DNA of 64,000 nucleotides from Burkholderiaceae bacterium (GCA_024637155.1 JAGXFR010000024.1:62001-126000), one strand, 5' to 3'; shown: positions 37,394-46,876, numbered from the stretch's first letter. Notes: generated by a model not told the origin, from the letters alone. A program made the numbers and translations.

Positions 37394-38335
37394 TTGACCG
37401 GCGTCGCACCGCGAATTCTGCTCACCGGCTGCAACGGACAGGTGGGCTTCGAACTGCAGCGCGCGCTCGCGCCGCTCGGTGAGGTCAGCGCGATCGATGT
37501 CGCCGATTGCGATCTCGCGGATGAACCGGCGCTGCGTGCCACGGTGCGCCGGCTCGCCCCGCAGATCATCGTCAACCCGGCCGCCTATACCGCCGTCGAC
37601 CGGGCGGAAAGCGAGCCGGGGACGGCGGATGCGATCAATGCGCGCGCGCCGGAAATTCTCGCCGACGAGGCGGCGCGCAGCGGCGCGCTCATCGTGCACT
37701 ACTCCACCGACTACGTTTTCGACGGGACGCGCGACGGTTTCTACACCGAGGACGATCCGCCGAATCCGCAGAACGTCTACGGACGCAGCAAGCTCGCCGG
37801 GGAACGCGCGATCACGCGCAGTGGTGCCGCGCACCTGACGCTGCGCACCAGCTGGGTGGTGGGCGCGCACGGCGCGAACTTCGTCAAGACCATTCTGCGG
37901 CTCGCCGCCGAGCGCGACCGGCTGCAGGTTGTCGCCGACCAGCGGGGCGCGCCGACCTCGGCGGCGCTGATCGCGGACGTGAGCGCGCAGCTGCTCGCCC
38001 AGTATCTGGGCGGGGCACGGCGCGGTACCGCGCTGGCGCGTGCCGAGGCCGTCGCATTTCCCTTCGGGCTCTACCATCTCGCCGCCGCCGGCGAGACGAC
38101 CTGGCACGAAATCGCATGCTCGGTCGTGGCGGCGGCACGCGCGGCGGGTCGTCCGCTCGCGCTCGCGTCCGACGCGATCGAGGCGATCACCAGCGACCGA
38201 TACCCGCAGGCCGCAGCCCGCCCCGCCAATTCGCGTCTCGACACCGCGAAATTGCGCGAGACCTTCGGCGTCGCATTGCCGCACTGGAGTACGGGACTGG
38301 CGCGCGTGCTGGAACGCATTCTGGAGCGCGCATGA
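37394..38335 (+). CDS. rfbD: dTDP-4-dehydrorhamnose reductase
   Basis: RfbD makes dTDP-L-rhamnose, the last step of the pathway. The 313-residue SDR shows ILLTGCNGQVGFEL at the N-terminus, NPAAYTAVDRAESEP, the catalytic Thr in HYSTDYVFDGT and Tyr-x3-Lys in NVYGRSKLAGE. The start appears to be TTG with GAGG seven bases before it. The stop overlaps the next gene's ATG. Confidence 0.93.
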   Translation: MTGVAPRILLTGCNGQVGFELQRALAPLGEVSAIDVADCDLADEPALRATVRRLAPQIIVNPAAYTAVDRAESEPGTADAINARAPEILADEAARSGALIVHYSTDYVFDGTRDGFYTEDDPPNPQNVYGRSKLAGERAITRSGAAHLTLRTSWVVGAHGANFVKTILRLAAERDRLQVVADQRGAPTSAALIADVSAQLLAQYLGGARRGTALARAEAVAFPFGLYHLAAAGETTWHEIACSVVAAARAAGRPLALASDAIEAITSDRYPQAAARPANSRLDTAKLRETFGVALPHWSTGLARVLERILERA

Positions 38336-39090
38336 GCGATCAGAAGGAAAGCGCTGCGACGGCCGATGCGCGCGTCGTGCTGTGCATGAAGTGGGGTACC
38401 AAGTACGGCCCCGAGTACGTGAACCGGCTCTACGCGATGGTGCGCCGGCAGCTCGACGGCCCGCTGCGCTTCGTATGCCTGACCGATGACGACGCGGGCA
38501 TCCGCACCGAAGTGACGTGCCTGCCGATTCCATCGCTCGCGCTGCCCGACGGCAGCCCCGAGCGCGGCTGGAAGAAACTGACGACTTTTTCCGCGGACCT
38601 GCACGGCCTGCGCGGCGTCGCGCTCTTTCTGGATCTGGACGTGGTGATCGTCGGCCGGATCGACCCCTTCTTCGAACTTCCCGGTGAGTTCCTCATCATC
38701 CACGACTACAAGCGGCCGTGGCGGGTGACCGGCAATTCGTCGGTGTACCGGTTCCGGCTGGGCGCCCACCCCGAAATCCTCGAGGAGTTCCGCCAGACGG
38801 CGAGTGCGGTGCGGGCGCGTTTTCGCAACGAGCAGGCTTTTCTCTCCGACGTGATCCACCGCCAGGGGCGGCTGCAATACTGGCCGGCGCGCTGGTGCCC
38901 GAGCTTCAAGTACCACTGCATCCCGCGCTGGCCCACCAACTACTGGCGGGCTCCGGGGATTCCCGACGGCGCGCGGATCATTGTCTTCCACGGCGAGGTG
39001 AATCCGCCCGACGCGCTCGCCGGGCGGCGCAATCGCGCGCTGCGCGTCGCGCGTCCCAGCCCGTGGGTCGCGCAGCACTGGCGGGAATAG
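38332..39090 (+). CDS. Putative glycosyltransferase (GT-A/family 8-like)
   Basis: The 252-residue protein has no signal peptide. It shows MKWGTKYGPEYVNRLYAMVRR, FVCLTDD, and LFLDLDVVIVGRIDPFF with a DxD motif that would bind the divalent metal and nucleotide sugar. FRNEQAFLSDVIH and SFKYHC resemble a group of cytoplasmic glycosyltransferases found in surface-polysaccharide loci. Coupled to rfbD (ATGA), so rhamnose or a rhamnose-containing acceptor is a reasonable guess; the substrate is not shown by sequence. Confidence 0.75.
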   Translation: MSDQKESAATADARVVLCMKWGTKYGPEYVNRLYAMVRRQLDGPLRFVCLTDDDAGIRTEVTCLPIPSLALPDGSPERGWKKLTTFSADLHGLRGVALFLDLDVVIVGRIDPFFELPGEFLIIHDYKRPWRVTGNSSVYRFRLGAHPEILEEFRQTASAVRARFRNEQAFLSDVIHRQGRLQYWPARWCPSFKYHCIPRWPTNYWRAPGIPDGARIIVFHGEVNPPDALAGRRNRALRVARPSPWVAQHWRE

Positions 39091-39102
39091 GAAATCGACC
39101 GG

Positions 39103-40389
39103 TCAGCCTGCGCCAGGCGCTTCCGGAACGTGAACCGGGTCGTCGAGCGCAGCGGGACCCGCAGTTGGACCGCACTCGGGGCGCCCGGCTGGCTCCGCGG
39201 CGAGCCGCAGAAAGAGTCCGACCACCCACAACAGGCTCAACCCCATCGTGGCGTCGCGGGTCGCACTGTTGGTCGCCCCGGCGAGCGCCAGCGCCAGGGT
39301 CGCGGTCAGGGCAAGCCGGCCCGCGAGATCGCGCCGCCGCCACGCCGCGGGCAGCGCCGCGAGCACCAATGCGAGGTACAGCGCGCCACCGGGGACGCCG
39401 GCCTGCGCACCCATCCACAGATAGTCGTTGTGGGGCATGTTGTATTCCGCCCACTCCGCCGGAACGCGCACTCGCCACTGCTCGCGCCAGGAGCCGACGC
39501 CCCAGCCGAGCAGGGGGCGTTCGGCAATCATCCGGGCAGTGACCGCGGCCATGTGCCAGCGCACTCCCCAGCTGGTGTTCCAGGCGCCGCCGGCGCGCGC
39601 CTCGCGCACGTCGTTCACCCCCTGGACGAAACGTTCGGGAACCTGCGGCACGGCTGCGGCGATCGCCGCGATCGCCAGCACGCACGCGGCGAGCGAAGCC
39701 AGCAGCCACCGGCCCTCGGTCCGAAAGCCATGCCAGCAGGCGGCGACCAGTCCGAGGGCTGCCACCACCATGGCGGTGCGCAGGGGAAGCACCGTGATGA
39801 GCACCGCCAGTGCGCAGACGCCGAGCACGACCCCGGCGGCGCGCCGCCACCCGCGTGAGGATGCCGCCGCGACCAGCGCGGCGACGCCGAGCAGTGCGAA
39901 GAGCAGCGAGTCAGCGATCGACTTGTTGCCGCGAATGACGATCAGGTCGGTCCATGGGCCGGGCGCGCTGATGCCGACGCTGAGGTGGAAACCGATGACC
40001 GCCAGGGAGACGGTCAAGGCGGCCAGTACGCCGCCGAGCGCCCACATCACTTCCTCGCGGGTCAGCGCAAGCGCCAGAAGGAGCGTCGCGATTACGCGCA
40101 ACTCGTGGGCCAGATTCAGGGCGGTATCGGGGTGAAAGGGGCGCAGCGCGAGGACGGCCAGCGTCCACGCGAGCAGCGCGACGGCCGGCCACCACATCGG
40201 GTGCTGGCGCACCCGAGCCCAGCGCGCGGGCGCCTCGAGAGTCGGATCACGCCCGCGCAAGCGCTCGACGAGCAGGGCCAGCAGGAGCAGGACGAAGGCC
40301 AGGTAGTTCATCCCAACGGGCAGGAAGACCACGAGGCCCCAGAAACCGGCGGCGGCGCGGACGGGCCGGGTTGCGATGGTGTTGAGCAC
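39103..40389 (-). CDS. O-antigen ligase/polymerase family membrane protein (Wzy_C)
   Basis: The 428-residue protein has about ten to twelve membrane segments and a large periplasmic loop containing RMIAERPLLGWGVGSWREQW and YNMPHNDYLWMGAQAGV. The PxxGxG-like RPLLGWG and the HNDYL motif are those of the WaaL/Wzy family, where the His is needed for glycan transfer from undecaprenyl-PP. It is convergent with the glycosyltransferase gene. Whether it is a ligase to lipid A-core or a polymerase cannot be decided. Confidence 0.85.
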   Translation of the reverse strand: MLNTIATRPVRAAAGFWGLVVFLPVGMNYLAFVLLLLALLVERLRGRDPTLEAPARWARVRQHPMWWPAVALLAWTLAVLALRPFHPDTALNLAHELRVIATLLLALALTREEVMWALGGVLAALTVSLAVIGFHLSVGISAPGPWTDLIVIRGNKSIADSLLFALLGVAALVAAASSRGWRRAAGVVLGVCALAVLITVLPLRTAMVVAALGLVAACWHGFRTEGRWLLASLAACVLAIAAIAAAVPQVPERFVQGVNDVREARAGGAWNTSWGVRWHMAAVTARMIAERPLLGWGVGSWREQWRVRVPAEWAEYNMPHNDYLWMGAQAGVPGGALYLALVLAALPAAWRRRDLAGRLALTATLALALAGATNSATRDATMGLSLLWVVGLFLRLAAEPAGRPECGPTAGPAALDDPVHVPEAPGAG

Positions 40390-40535
40390 GTGGCGATTCT
40401 AGCCGAGAGCGCCTGCGCACCCTGCCTTCGCGTCGCGCACGTCCGCCGTGCCTAGGCCGGCGGTGCCGCCCGGAGCTGGCCGCCGGCCGGCGGGCTGGCT
40501 AGGATCAAGCCGTCACAGGGACGCGGAGACAGATC

Positions 40536-41012
40536 GTGCGTGCAATCGCAGGAACGCAGCGTGGCACCGGACACCGGTGGATCCGGCGCCTCGTCGGCGT
40601 CGGCGCCCGCACGATGCTCCTCCTCGCGCTCGCCCTGGCGGGCGTCGGCAGCGCCGCGGCACTCGACGCCAATTCGGCGACGCAGGCCGAACTCGAGGAT
40701 CTGCGCGGGATCGGACCGGCGATCTCTGCGAGAATCATTGCCGAGCGCACCACGAACGGTGCGTTTCGCGACATGGATGATCTGCGCGAGCGGGTCAGGG
40801 GAATCGGCGTGGCGAGTCAGAAGAAGCTGGCGGCTGCGGGGCTGCAGGTGCTCGGTGGTCCGGCGCGCGGCGCCAAGGCGGGCACCGCAGGCATGCCCGG
40901 CGAGTCCGGCGCGGTGCTGCGTCAGGCCTGGATGGGACGTTCCGGGGTTGTGTACTACGACCCGGGACCCGCCGCCACGCCCTCGGTGCCCGCGCGGAAC
41001 GCGCGGCGATGA
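40536..41012 (+). CDS. Helix-hairpin-helix protein, ComEA-like, exported
   Basis: The 158-residue product has a basic N-terminus and a hydrophobic stretch (MLLLALALAGVGSAAA, residues ~27-42) that looks like a signal peptide or anchor. Then comes a double helix-hairpin-helix domain of ComEA type: LDANSATQAELEDLRGIGPAISARI and FRDMDDLRERVRGIGVASQKK. ComEA binds incoming DNA in the periplasm during transformation. Unlike typical short betaproteobacterial ComEA (~70-100 residues), this one has ~50 extra C-terminal residues, rich in Gly/Ala with GRSGVVYYDPG. The start is GTG with GGAG eight bases upstream. Its stop overlaps ubiA (ATGA). Confidence 0.78.
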   Translation: MRAIAGTQRGTGHRWIRRLVGVGARTMLLLALALAGVGSAAALDANSATQAELEDLRGIGPAISARIIAERTTNGAFRDMDDLRERVRGIGVASQKKLAAAGLQVLGGPARGAKAGTAGMPGESGAVLRQAWMGRSGVVYYDPGPAATPSVPARNARR

Positions 41013-41875
41013 GTGCCCTCTTCGCACGTCTGGCGCTGTACGCGCGGCTGGTGCGGCTGCACCGTCCGATCGGGATCCTGCTGCTGCTGTGGCCGACGCT
41101 GTGGGCGCTGCTGATCGCCACCTCGGGGAAGCCGCCCGGGTACGCGTTGTTCGCATTCATCACCGGGACGGTGCTGATGCGTTCGGCGGGATGTGCGATC
41201 AACGATTGGGCGGACCGGGACTTCGACCAGCACGTGGCGCGCACGCGGGAGCGCCCGGTCACCTCCGGACAGATTCGTCCCGGCGAGGCGCTCGTGGTCT
41301 TTGCCGTGCTCTCGATCTGTGCGCTGGCGCTGATCATTCCCTTCAATCCGCTCACCTGGGCACTCGCGGTGGTGGCCGCGTTTCTCGCCGCCAGCTATCC
41401 GTTCACCAAGCGCTTTCTCGCGCTGCCCCAGGCCTATCTCGGGGTGGCCTTCGGCTTCGGCATCCCGATGGCCTATGCGGCGATCCAGGGAGCCGTTCCG
41501 CTGAGTGCGTGGGTGATGCTCGGGGGCAACATCTTCTGGGCGCTCGCCTACGACACCGAGTACGCGATGGTCGACCGGGAGGACGATCTGCGCATCGGAA
41601 TCCGCACCGCGGCGATCACCTTTGGACGCTTCGACGTTGCCGCCGTGATGCTGTGCTACGCGGGCACGCTGGCGATGCTCGCGTGGGCCGGCTGGCTCGA
41701 GAATCTCGGAGCGTGGTTCTACGCGTCGCTGCTCGTCGCGGCGGCGATCGCCCTGTACCACTACCGGCTGATTCGCGACCGCAGCCGGGAAGGGTGCTTT
41801 CGCGCGTTCATCCACAACAACTGGTTCGGCGCGGCGATCTTCGCCGGCGTGCTCGCCCACTACCTGCTGGGTTGA
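41009..41875 (+). CDS. ubiA: 4-hydroxybenzoate polyprenyltransferase
   Basis: UbiA attaches the polyprenyl tail to 4-hydroxybenzoate in ubiquinone synthesis. The 288-residue membrane protein has about eight helices and both Asp-rich motifs: NDWADRDFDQHVARTRERP and YDTEYAMVDREDD, which bind Mg-diphosphate. LHRPIGILLLLWPTLWAL is the usual N-terminal segment. The gene overlaps the end of the opposite-strand proC by 16 bp. Confidence 0.95.
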   Translation: MSALFARLALYARLVRLHRPIGILLLLWPTLWALLIATSGKPPGYALFAFITGTVLMRSAGCAINDWADRDFDQHVARTRERPVTSGQIRPGEALVVFAVLSICALALIIPFNPLTWALAVVAAFLAASYPFTKRFLALPQAYLGVAFGFGIPMAYAAIQGAVPLSAWVMLGGNIFWALAYDTEYAMVDREDDLRIGIRTAAITFGRFDVAAVMLCYAGTLAMLAWAGWLENLGAWFYASLLVAAAIALYHYRLIRDRSREGCFRAFIHNNWFGAAIFAGVLAHYLLG

Positions 41876-42684
41876 GCACCGCCGAATTCGTCACCCAGCT
41901 CGGTGCTGCGCCGCCACGCCGCGTGCACCGCAGCCACCAGCGCGTCACTCGCCGCGCGTTCGTCGAGCGCCGCGATCGCCGCCGCGGTCGTACCGCCGCG
42001 CGAAGTGACGCGTGCGCGCAGGACCCCGGGCGCTTCCGTGCCGTTCGACGCCAGTTCGGCTGCGCCGCGGAAGGTGGCGAGCGCCAGCTGTCGCGCCTGC
42101 GCCGGGGCGAAGCCGAGTTCCCCGGCGGCGCGCTCGAGAGCCTCGATGAAGTAGAAGACGTACGCGGGCCCGCTGCCGCTCACCGCTGTGACGGCGTCGA
42201 GCAGCGCTTCATCGTCGACCCACAGCGTCTCGCCCACCGCCCCCATGATGCGCTGCGCGCGTTCCCGGTCGGCCGCGGTCAGTTCCGGTGTGGCCGCCAG
42301 CACCGTGATTCCGCGTCCGATGAGCGCCGGCATGTTGGGCATCGTGCGCACGATGCGCGGGTGGCCACCAAGCCAGCGCGAGAGGTCGGTGGCGCGGATT
42401 CCCGCCACGACGCTGACGAGCAGGGCGGCGCCAACCGATGGCGCGATCTCGCGCGCGACGCTCGCCATCACCTGCGGCTTGACCGCCAGCACGACGACGT
42501 CGGTGCCGGCCGGTACGCCGCCGTCCGGCGTGCGGACCGCGATCCCGAAGAGCGCGGCGAGCCGTTCCCGTTGCGCGGCGTCGGGTTCGATCACCTGCAG
42601 GTCCTCACGGGCGTGCCCGCGCGCGATCAGACCGCCGAGCAGGGCACCCGCCATGTTGCCGCCGCCTACGAAGCACACCTTCAT
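41860..42684 (-). CDS. proC: Pyrroline-5-carboxylate reductase
   Basis: ProC makes proline from pyrroline-5-carboxylate with NAD(P)H. The 274-residue protein starts MKVCFVGGGNMAGALLGGL (Rossmann motif GGGNMA), has VVVLAVKPQ and RTMPNMPALIGRG, and the C-terminal signature DAVTAVSGSGPAYVFYFIEAL with VTSRGGTT. The frame is open further upstream, but into murJ. It lies 13 bp after the murJ stop on the minus strand. Confidence 0.95.
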   Translation of the reverse strand: MKVCFVGGGNMAGALLGGLIARGHAREDLQVIEPDAAQRERLAALFGIAVRTPDGGVPAGTDVVVLAVKPQVMASVAREIAPSVGAALLVSVVAGIRATDLSRWLGGHPRIVRTMPNMPALIGRGITVLAATPELTAADRERAQRIMGAVGETLWVDDEALLDAVTAVSGSGPAYVFYFIEALERAAGELGFAPAQARQLALATFRGAAELASNGTEAPGVLRARVTSRGGTTAAAIAALDERAASDALVAAVHAAWRRSTELGDEFGGAQPSR

Positions 42685-42697
42685 CGTCACTCCCCCA

Positions 42698-44266
42698 TCA
42701 TGTTGTGCCCGCGCGGCGCAGGAACTGGCGCGGCCGCAGGCCGAGCACGACCAGCGCGAGCAGGTAGGTGGCGCCGCCCACGGCCACCACACCGAGCGTG
42801 ATGCCGACGCGCGCAAACGGCGTCGCCTGCAGCGCGATCCAGTCGAACGCCGGTACGGTGAACCACAGCAACCCCGCCATGGCCGCCGCGGCGCCCGTTA
42901 CCTGCAGGCCGAAGCGCAGCCACCCGGGCTGCGGCCGGTAGCTACCGCGCCGGATCAGTCCGGTCAGCAGCAGCGCCGCGTTGACGCTCGCACCGACCGA
43001 GATCGACCACGCGAGGCCGGCGTGGGCGAGCCACGGAACGAAGACCAGGTTCATCAGTTGCGTGGCCACCAGCACGGCGATCCCAATGCGCACCGGCGTG
43101 CGGATGTCCTGCTTCGCGTAGAAGCCCGGCGCCAGCACCTTGATCGTGATCAGTCCCAGCAGGCCCGCGGAATAACCGAGCACCGCCGCGCTGGTCATCG
43201 CCACGTCGCGCGCGGTGAAGCGGCCGTAGTGAAAGAGCAGCGCGGTGAGCGGTTCGGCCATCAGCGCGAGGCCGATCATGCACGGGATGGCGAACACGAC
43301 CGCGAGCCGCAGGCCCCAGTCGATCAGCGCGCTGAATTCGGTGGTCTCGGCGGCTGCAGCGGCGCGCGAAAGACTCGGGAGCAGCACGGTGCCGAGCGCC
43401 ACGCCGAGCAGGGCCGTCGGGAATTCCATCAGCCGGTCGCCGTAGGAAATCCAGGAAACGCTGCCGGCGCTCAACCGGGAGGCGATGTGCGTGTTGATGA
43501 TCAGGCTCAGTTGCGCGACCGAGACGGCCAGCGCCGCCGGCGCCATCAGCGTGAGAATCCGGCGCGTGTAGGGGTCGCGCAGCGCGGCGCCGACGCGCAC
43601 GCCGACGCGCGGCAGAATGCCGATGCGGCGCAGTGCCGGCAGCTGAATCGCGAGCTGGGCGATGCCGCCGAGCAGCACGCCGGCGCACAGGGCCAGCACC
43701 GGCGGGTCGAAATAGGGGGGCAGCCACAAGGCCGAGCCGATGAAGCACAGATTGAGCAGCACCGGTGTGAACGCCGGAACCGCAAAGCGCCGCCAGGTGT
43801 TGAGAATGCCCGCGCTCAGCGCCACCATCGAGACGAAGACGATGTACGGGAACATCCAGCGCGTCATGATGACGGCCGCGTCGAAGGCAGCCGGGTCCCT
43901 GCCGAGCCCCGAGGCCATCGCGTAGACCAGCAGGGGCGCCGCCGCGACGCCGAGCAGGGACACGGTGGTCACCGTCCAGAAGAGCACCGTTGCCACCCGG
44001 TCGACGAGGGCCTGCATGTGGCCCGGGTCGCCGGTTTCTTCGCCACGCGCGCGCGCCTCGGCGAGGATCGGCACGAACGCCTGCGAGAATGCGCCCTCCG
44101 CGAAGAGCCGCCGCAGCAGGTTGGGCAGGCGGAAGGCGACAAAGAAGGCGTCGGTGAAGGCGTTCGCGCCAAAGAGCGACGCGGTCAGGTTCTCGCGCAG
44201 CAGCCCGGTGACCCGCGAGAGCAGGGTCAGCCCACTGACGGTGGCGGCCGCGCGCAACAGATTCAT
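42698..44266 (-). CDS. murJ: Lipid II flippase MurJ
   Basis: MurJ flips lipid II across the inner membrane for peptidoglycan synthesis. The 522-residue MOP-superfamily protein has about 14 helices. Family marks are [75 protein letters not shown] and [13 protein letters not shown], with the essential central-cavity arginines. It is divergent from rpsT, an arrangement conserved in Betaproteobacteria. Confidence 0.95.
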   Translation of the reverse strand: MNLLRAAATVSGLTLLSRVTGLLRENLTASLFGANAFTDAFFVAFRLPNLLRRLFAEGAFSQAFVPILAEARARGEETGDPGHMQALVDRVATVLFWTVTTVSLLGVAAAPLLVYAMASGLGRDPAAFDAAVIMTRWMFPYIVFVSMVALSAGILNTWRRFAVPAFTPVLLNLCFIGSALWLPPYFDPPVLALCAGVLLGGIAQLAIQLPALRRIGILPRVGVRVGAALRDPYTRRILTLMAPAALAVSVAQLSLIINTHIASRLSAGSVSWISYGDRLMEFPTALLGVALGTVLLPSLSRAAAAAETTEFSALIDWGLRLAVVFAIPCMIGLALMAEPLTALLFHYGRFTARDVAMTSAAVLGYSAGLLGLITIKVLAPGFYAKQDIRTPVRIGIAVLVATQLMNLVFVPWLAHAGLAWSISVGASVNAALLLTGLIRRGSYRPQPGWLRFGLQVTGAAAAMAGLLWFTVPAFDWIALQATPFARVGITLGVVAVGGATYLLALVVLGLRPRQFLRRAGTT

Positions 44267-44288
44267 TGCGCGGATTCGCCCGTCAGGC

Positions 44289-44318
44289 TTGCGTTTGGTA
44301 TCTGAATTCGGTTATATT
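44289..44318 (+). promoter_or_regulatory. Probable rpsT promoter
   Basis: TTGCGT (44289-44294), an 18-base spacer and TATATT (44313-44318) form a good sigma-70 promoter in the murJ-rpsT divergent region. It would give a 5' leader of about 85-90 nt for rpsT. Confidence 0.5.
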
Positions 44319-44412
44319 CCAAGGCTTTCCGGCGCCATTGCATCATCTGGCGCAGTCGGTGGCTACGCACCATTGCCGGGCACTCCGGCAGCACTTCGAG
44401 CAGGATTCTCTC

Positions 44413-44676
44413 ATGGCAAACATTGCTTCCGCGCGCAAGCGTGCCCGTCAGTCGGTTGTGCGCAACGCGCGCAACACCAGCATGCGCTCCACCTTGCGCA
44501 CCGCGATCAAGGCCGTGCGCAAGGCGATCGCTGCCGGCGACAAGAGCGTGGCGCAACAGCAATTCCAGGCGTCGACCTGTGTCATCGACCGGATCGCCGA
44601 CAAGAAGATCATGCACAAGAACGCAGCCGGGCGGCACAAGAGCCGGCTCGCCGCGGCGATCAAGGCGATGTCCTGA
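44413..44676 (+). CDS. rpsT: 30S ribosomal protein S20
   Basis: The 87-residue basic protein begins [18 protein letters not shown] and contains [12 protein letters not shown] and [18 protein letters not shown], the classical S20 sequence that binds 16S rRNA helices. The frame is open upstream, but the ATG at 44413 starts the protein. Monocistronic, with its own terminator at 44829-44858. Confidence 0.97.
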   Translation: MANIASARKRARQSVVRNARNTSMRSTLRTAIKAVRKAIAAGDKSVAQQQFQASTCVIDRIADKKIMHKNAAGRHKSRLAAAIKAMS

Positions 44677-44722
44677 CGCGCGTCCCGCGGACACTCCCGG
44701 GCACGCCCGGGAACGCCTGAGC

Positions 44723-44750
44723 ACCCGCAGGAACCCGCAGGAACCCGCGG
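44723..44750. repeat. Short tandem repeat downstream of rpsT
   Basis: Almost three copies of the 10-bp unit ACCCGCAGGA, the last one altered (ACCCGCGG). It lies in the noncoding interval between rpsT and its terminator-like hairpin. Confidence 0.6.
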
Positions 44751-44828
44751 CACCCGAGCGTCGCCCGGCCGGTCATCATCATCCGGCGGGCTGCGGACCC
44801 GACCCGGCGGAAGCATCCGGGAAGCGCG

Positions 44829-44858
44829 AACGCCGGCTCGACCGGCGTTTGTCGTTTT
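44829..44858 (+). terminator. Terminator-like hairpin after rpsT
   Basis: AACGCCGG (44829-44836) pairs with CCGGCGTT (44842-44849) around loop CTCGA, followed by TGTCGTTTT. The tail is interrupted, so efficiency is uncertain. It sits 153 bp past the rpsT stop and between rpsT and the convergent PLP-protein gene. Confidence 0.6.
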
Positions 44859-44894
44859 CGCTGCCCCGCGGATCCTCGCACCGTGTCGACGCAC

Positions 44895-45665
44895 CTAAGG
44901 CTGCCGCCGCTTGCCGAAGAGCGCGCTGCCCACGCGCACGATCGTCGCCCCTTCGGCGATCGCTGCCTCCAGGTCGTCGGACATCCCCATCGAGAGCGTG
45001 TCGAAATCCCGGGCCGGATTCTCCGGCAGGGCGGCGAGCGCTGCCCGGCACTGCCCGAACAGGGCGTGCAGCGCGCCAAACGCCTGGCGCTGCCCGGCCG
45101 GCTCCTCATCGGGCGCCGGGATCGCCATCAGGCCCCTCAGGCGCAGGCGCGGCAGGGAAGCCACGAGCGCTGCCAGCGCCACGGCCTCGTCGGGGGCACA
45201 ACCGCTCTTGCTGGCCTCGTCGCTGACGTTGACCTGCACGCAGACCTCGAGTGCAGGCAGTGCCGGCGGGCGCTGATCCGAAAGTCGCCGGGCGATCTTT
45301 TCCCGATCCACCGAGTGCACCCAGTCGAAACGCTCGGCGATCGCGCGGGTCTTGTTCGACTGGATCGGGCCAATGAAGTGCCACGCGCAGGCGCCGGCGG
45401 CGGGCCATCCGGCGAACAGATCCGGCCGCCGGTCGGCACAGGCTTCGATCTTGGCCAGGGATTCAAGTACATAGTTCTCACCGAACGCACGCTGTCCCGC
45501 CTGAGCGAGGGCGATGACATGTTCGGCGCCGAAGGTCTTGCTCACCGCGAGCAGCGCCACCGAATCGGGGGCGCGGTCCGCTGCGAGGCAGGCCGCCGTG
45601 ACGCGCTGATGCACCGCTGCAAGGGCCGCTGCGTGGTGTTCGAACAACTCGGCGCTGCCGTTCAT
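44895..45665 (-). CDS. yggS: YggS-family pyridoxal phosphate-binding protein (PLPBP)
   Basis: The 256-residue alanine-racemase-like barrel protein has LLAVSKTFGAEHV with the PLP Lys, RAFGENYVLE, WHFIGPIQSNK, LRLRGLMAIPAP and LSMGMSDDLEAAIAEGATIVRVGSALFG at the C-terminus binding the phosphate. Members hold PLP and keep vitamin B6 and amino/keto-acid balance; no enzymatic reaction is established. The internal ATG at 45665 is preferred; a 40-residue longer frame overlaps the pilT promoter region. Divergent from pilT, as is frequent in proteobacteria. Confidence 0.92.
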   Translation of the reverse strand: MNGSAELFEHHAAALAAVHQRVTAACLAADRAPDSVALLAVSKTFGAEHVIALAQAGQRAFGENYVLESLAKIEACADRRPDLFAGWPAAGACAWHFIGPIQSNKTRAIAERFDWVHSVDREKIARRLSDQRPPALPALEVCVQVNVSDEASKSGCAPDEAVALAALVASLPRLRLRGLMAIPAPDEEPAGQRQAFGALHALFGQCRAALAALPENPARDFDTLSMGMSDDLEAAIAEGATIVRVGSALFGKRRQP

Positions 45666-45760
45666 CGTCTCAGTCGCCGTTCGTGAACCCGAAGCTGTCC
45701 GAAGTCGGCGCTGCGGGGGGATGATCGGGTAATCGCCAACCTTCGTGATTGGGCATCCGT

Positions 45761-46804
45761 ATGGACATCGCTGAACTCCTGGCATTTGCAGTCAAGAACA
45801 AGGCCTCCGACCTGCACCTGTCTGCCGGCTTGCCCCCGATGATCAGGGTGCACGGAGACGTGCGCCGAATCAACCTGCCGCCCATGGAACACAAGGACGT
45901 GCACGGGTTGATCTACGACATCATGAACGATGGGCAGCGCAAGGACTACGAGGAAAACCTCGAATGCGACTTCTCGTTCGCGATTCCCGGGCTGGCGCGC
46001 TTTCGCGTCAACGCGTTCAACCAGCAGCGCGGTGCGGCCGCGGTCATGCGCACGATTCCGTCGAAGATTCTGACGCTCGAGGAACTCAACGCCCCCAAGA
46101 GCTTTACCGATATCACGATGCAGCCGCGCGGACTGGTGCTCGTGACCGGGCCGACGGGATCGGGCAAATCGACGACGCTTGCGGCGATGGTCAATCACGT
46201 CAACGAAAACACCTACGGCCACATCCTGACGGTCGAGGATCCGATCGAATTCGTGCATGAGTCCAAGCGCTGCCTGATCAATCAGCGCGAAGTGGGCCCG
46301 ATGACGTTGTCGTTCAACGCCGCGTTGCGTTCGGCGCTGCGCGAGGATCCCGACGTGATCCTGGTTGGCGAGTTGCGTGACCTGGAGACGATCCGCCTGG
46401 CGCTCACGGCGGCCGAGACGGGGCACCTGGTATTCGGAACGCTCCACACCTCGTCGGCGGCAAAGACCATCGACCGGGTTGTCGACGTGTTCCCGGCCGC
46501 GGAGAAGGAGATGGTCCGCTCGATGCTTTCCGAGTCGCTGCGGGCGGTCATCTCGCAGACGCTGCTCAAGACCAAGGACGGCAACGGCCGCGTTGCGGCA
46601 CACGAGATCATGATCGCCACGCCGGCGATCCGCAACCTGATCCGCGAAGCGAAGGTCGCGCAGATGAACGCGTCGATCCAGACCGGTGCGGCGCTGGGCA
46701 TGCAGACGCTCGACCAGTGCCTCACCGACCTGGTGCGCCGGAACATCGTCGGGATCGCCGAAGCGCGCAGCGCCGCAGCGATCAAGGAAAACTTCAATGT
46801 GTGA
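45761..46804 (+). CDS. pilT: Type IV pilus retraction ATPase PilT
   Basis: PilT hexamers depolymerise the pilus and drive twitching motility and DNA uptake. The 347-residue protein has the N-terminal ASDLHLSAGLPPMIRVHGDV domain, Walker A GPTGSGKS (130-137), the Asp box, VGELRDLETIRLALTAAETGHLVFGTLHTSSA (Walker B and His box), and the retraction motif AIRNLIREAKVAQM. The ATG at 45761 is preferred to an in-frame TTG four codons upstream. pilU follows after 72 bp. Confidence 0.97.
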   Translation: MDIAELLAFAVKNKASDLHLSAGLPPMIRVHGDVRRINLPPMEHKDVHGLIYDIMNDGQRKDYEENLECDFSFAIPGLARFRVNAFNQQRGAAAVMRTIPSKILTLEELNAPKSFTDITMQPRGLVLVTGPTGSGKSTTLAAMVNHVNENTYGHILTVEDPIEFVHESKRCLINQREVGPMTLSFNAALRSALREDPDVILVGELRDLETIRLALTAAETGHLVFGTLHTSSAAKTIDRVVDVFPAAEKEMVRSMLSESLRAVISQTLLKTKDGNGRVAAHEIMIATPAIRNLIREAKVAQMNASIQTGAALGMQTLDQCLTDLVRRNIVGIAEARSAAAIKENFNV

Positions 46805-46876
46805 GCCATGGGAAGCCACAGGGCGCTTCCCGGCCGCCGCTGAACCCCATCCGTACAGCAAGTTGGAGCCCAGGTA

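Noticed and set aside
42188-44305. 705-codon plus-strand frame across proC and murJ
   Set aside because: Antisense shadow; murJ and proC are unmistakable on the minus strand.
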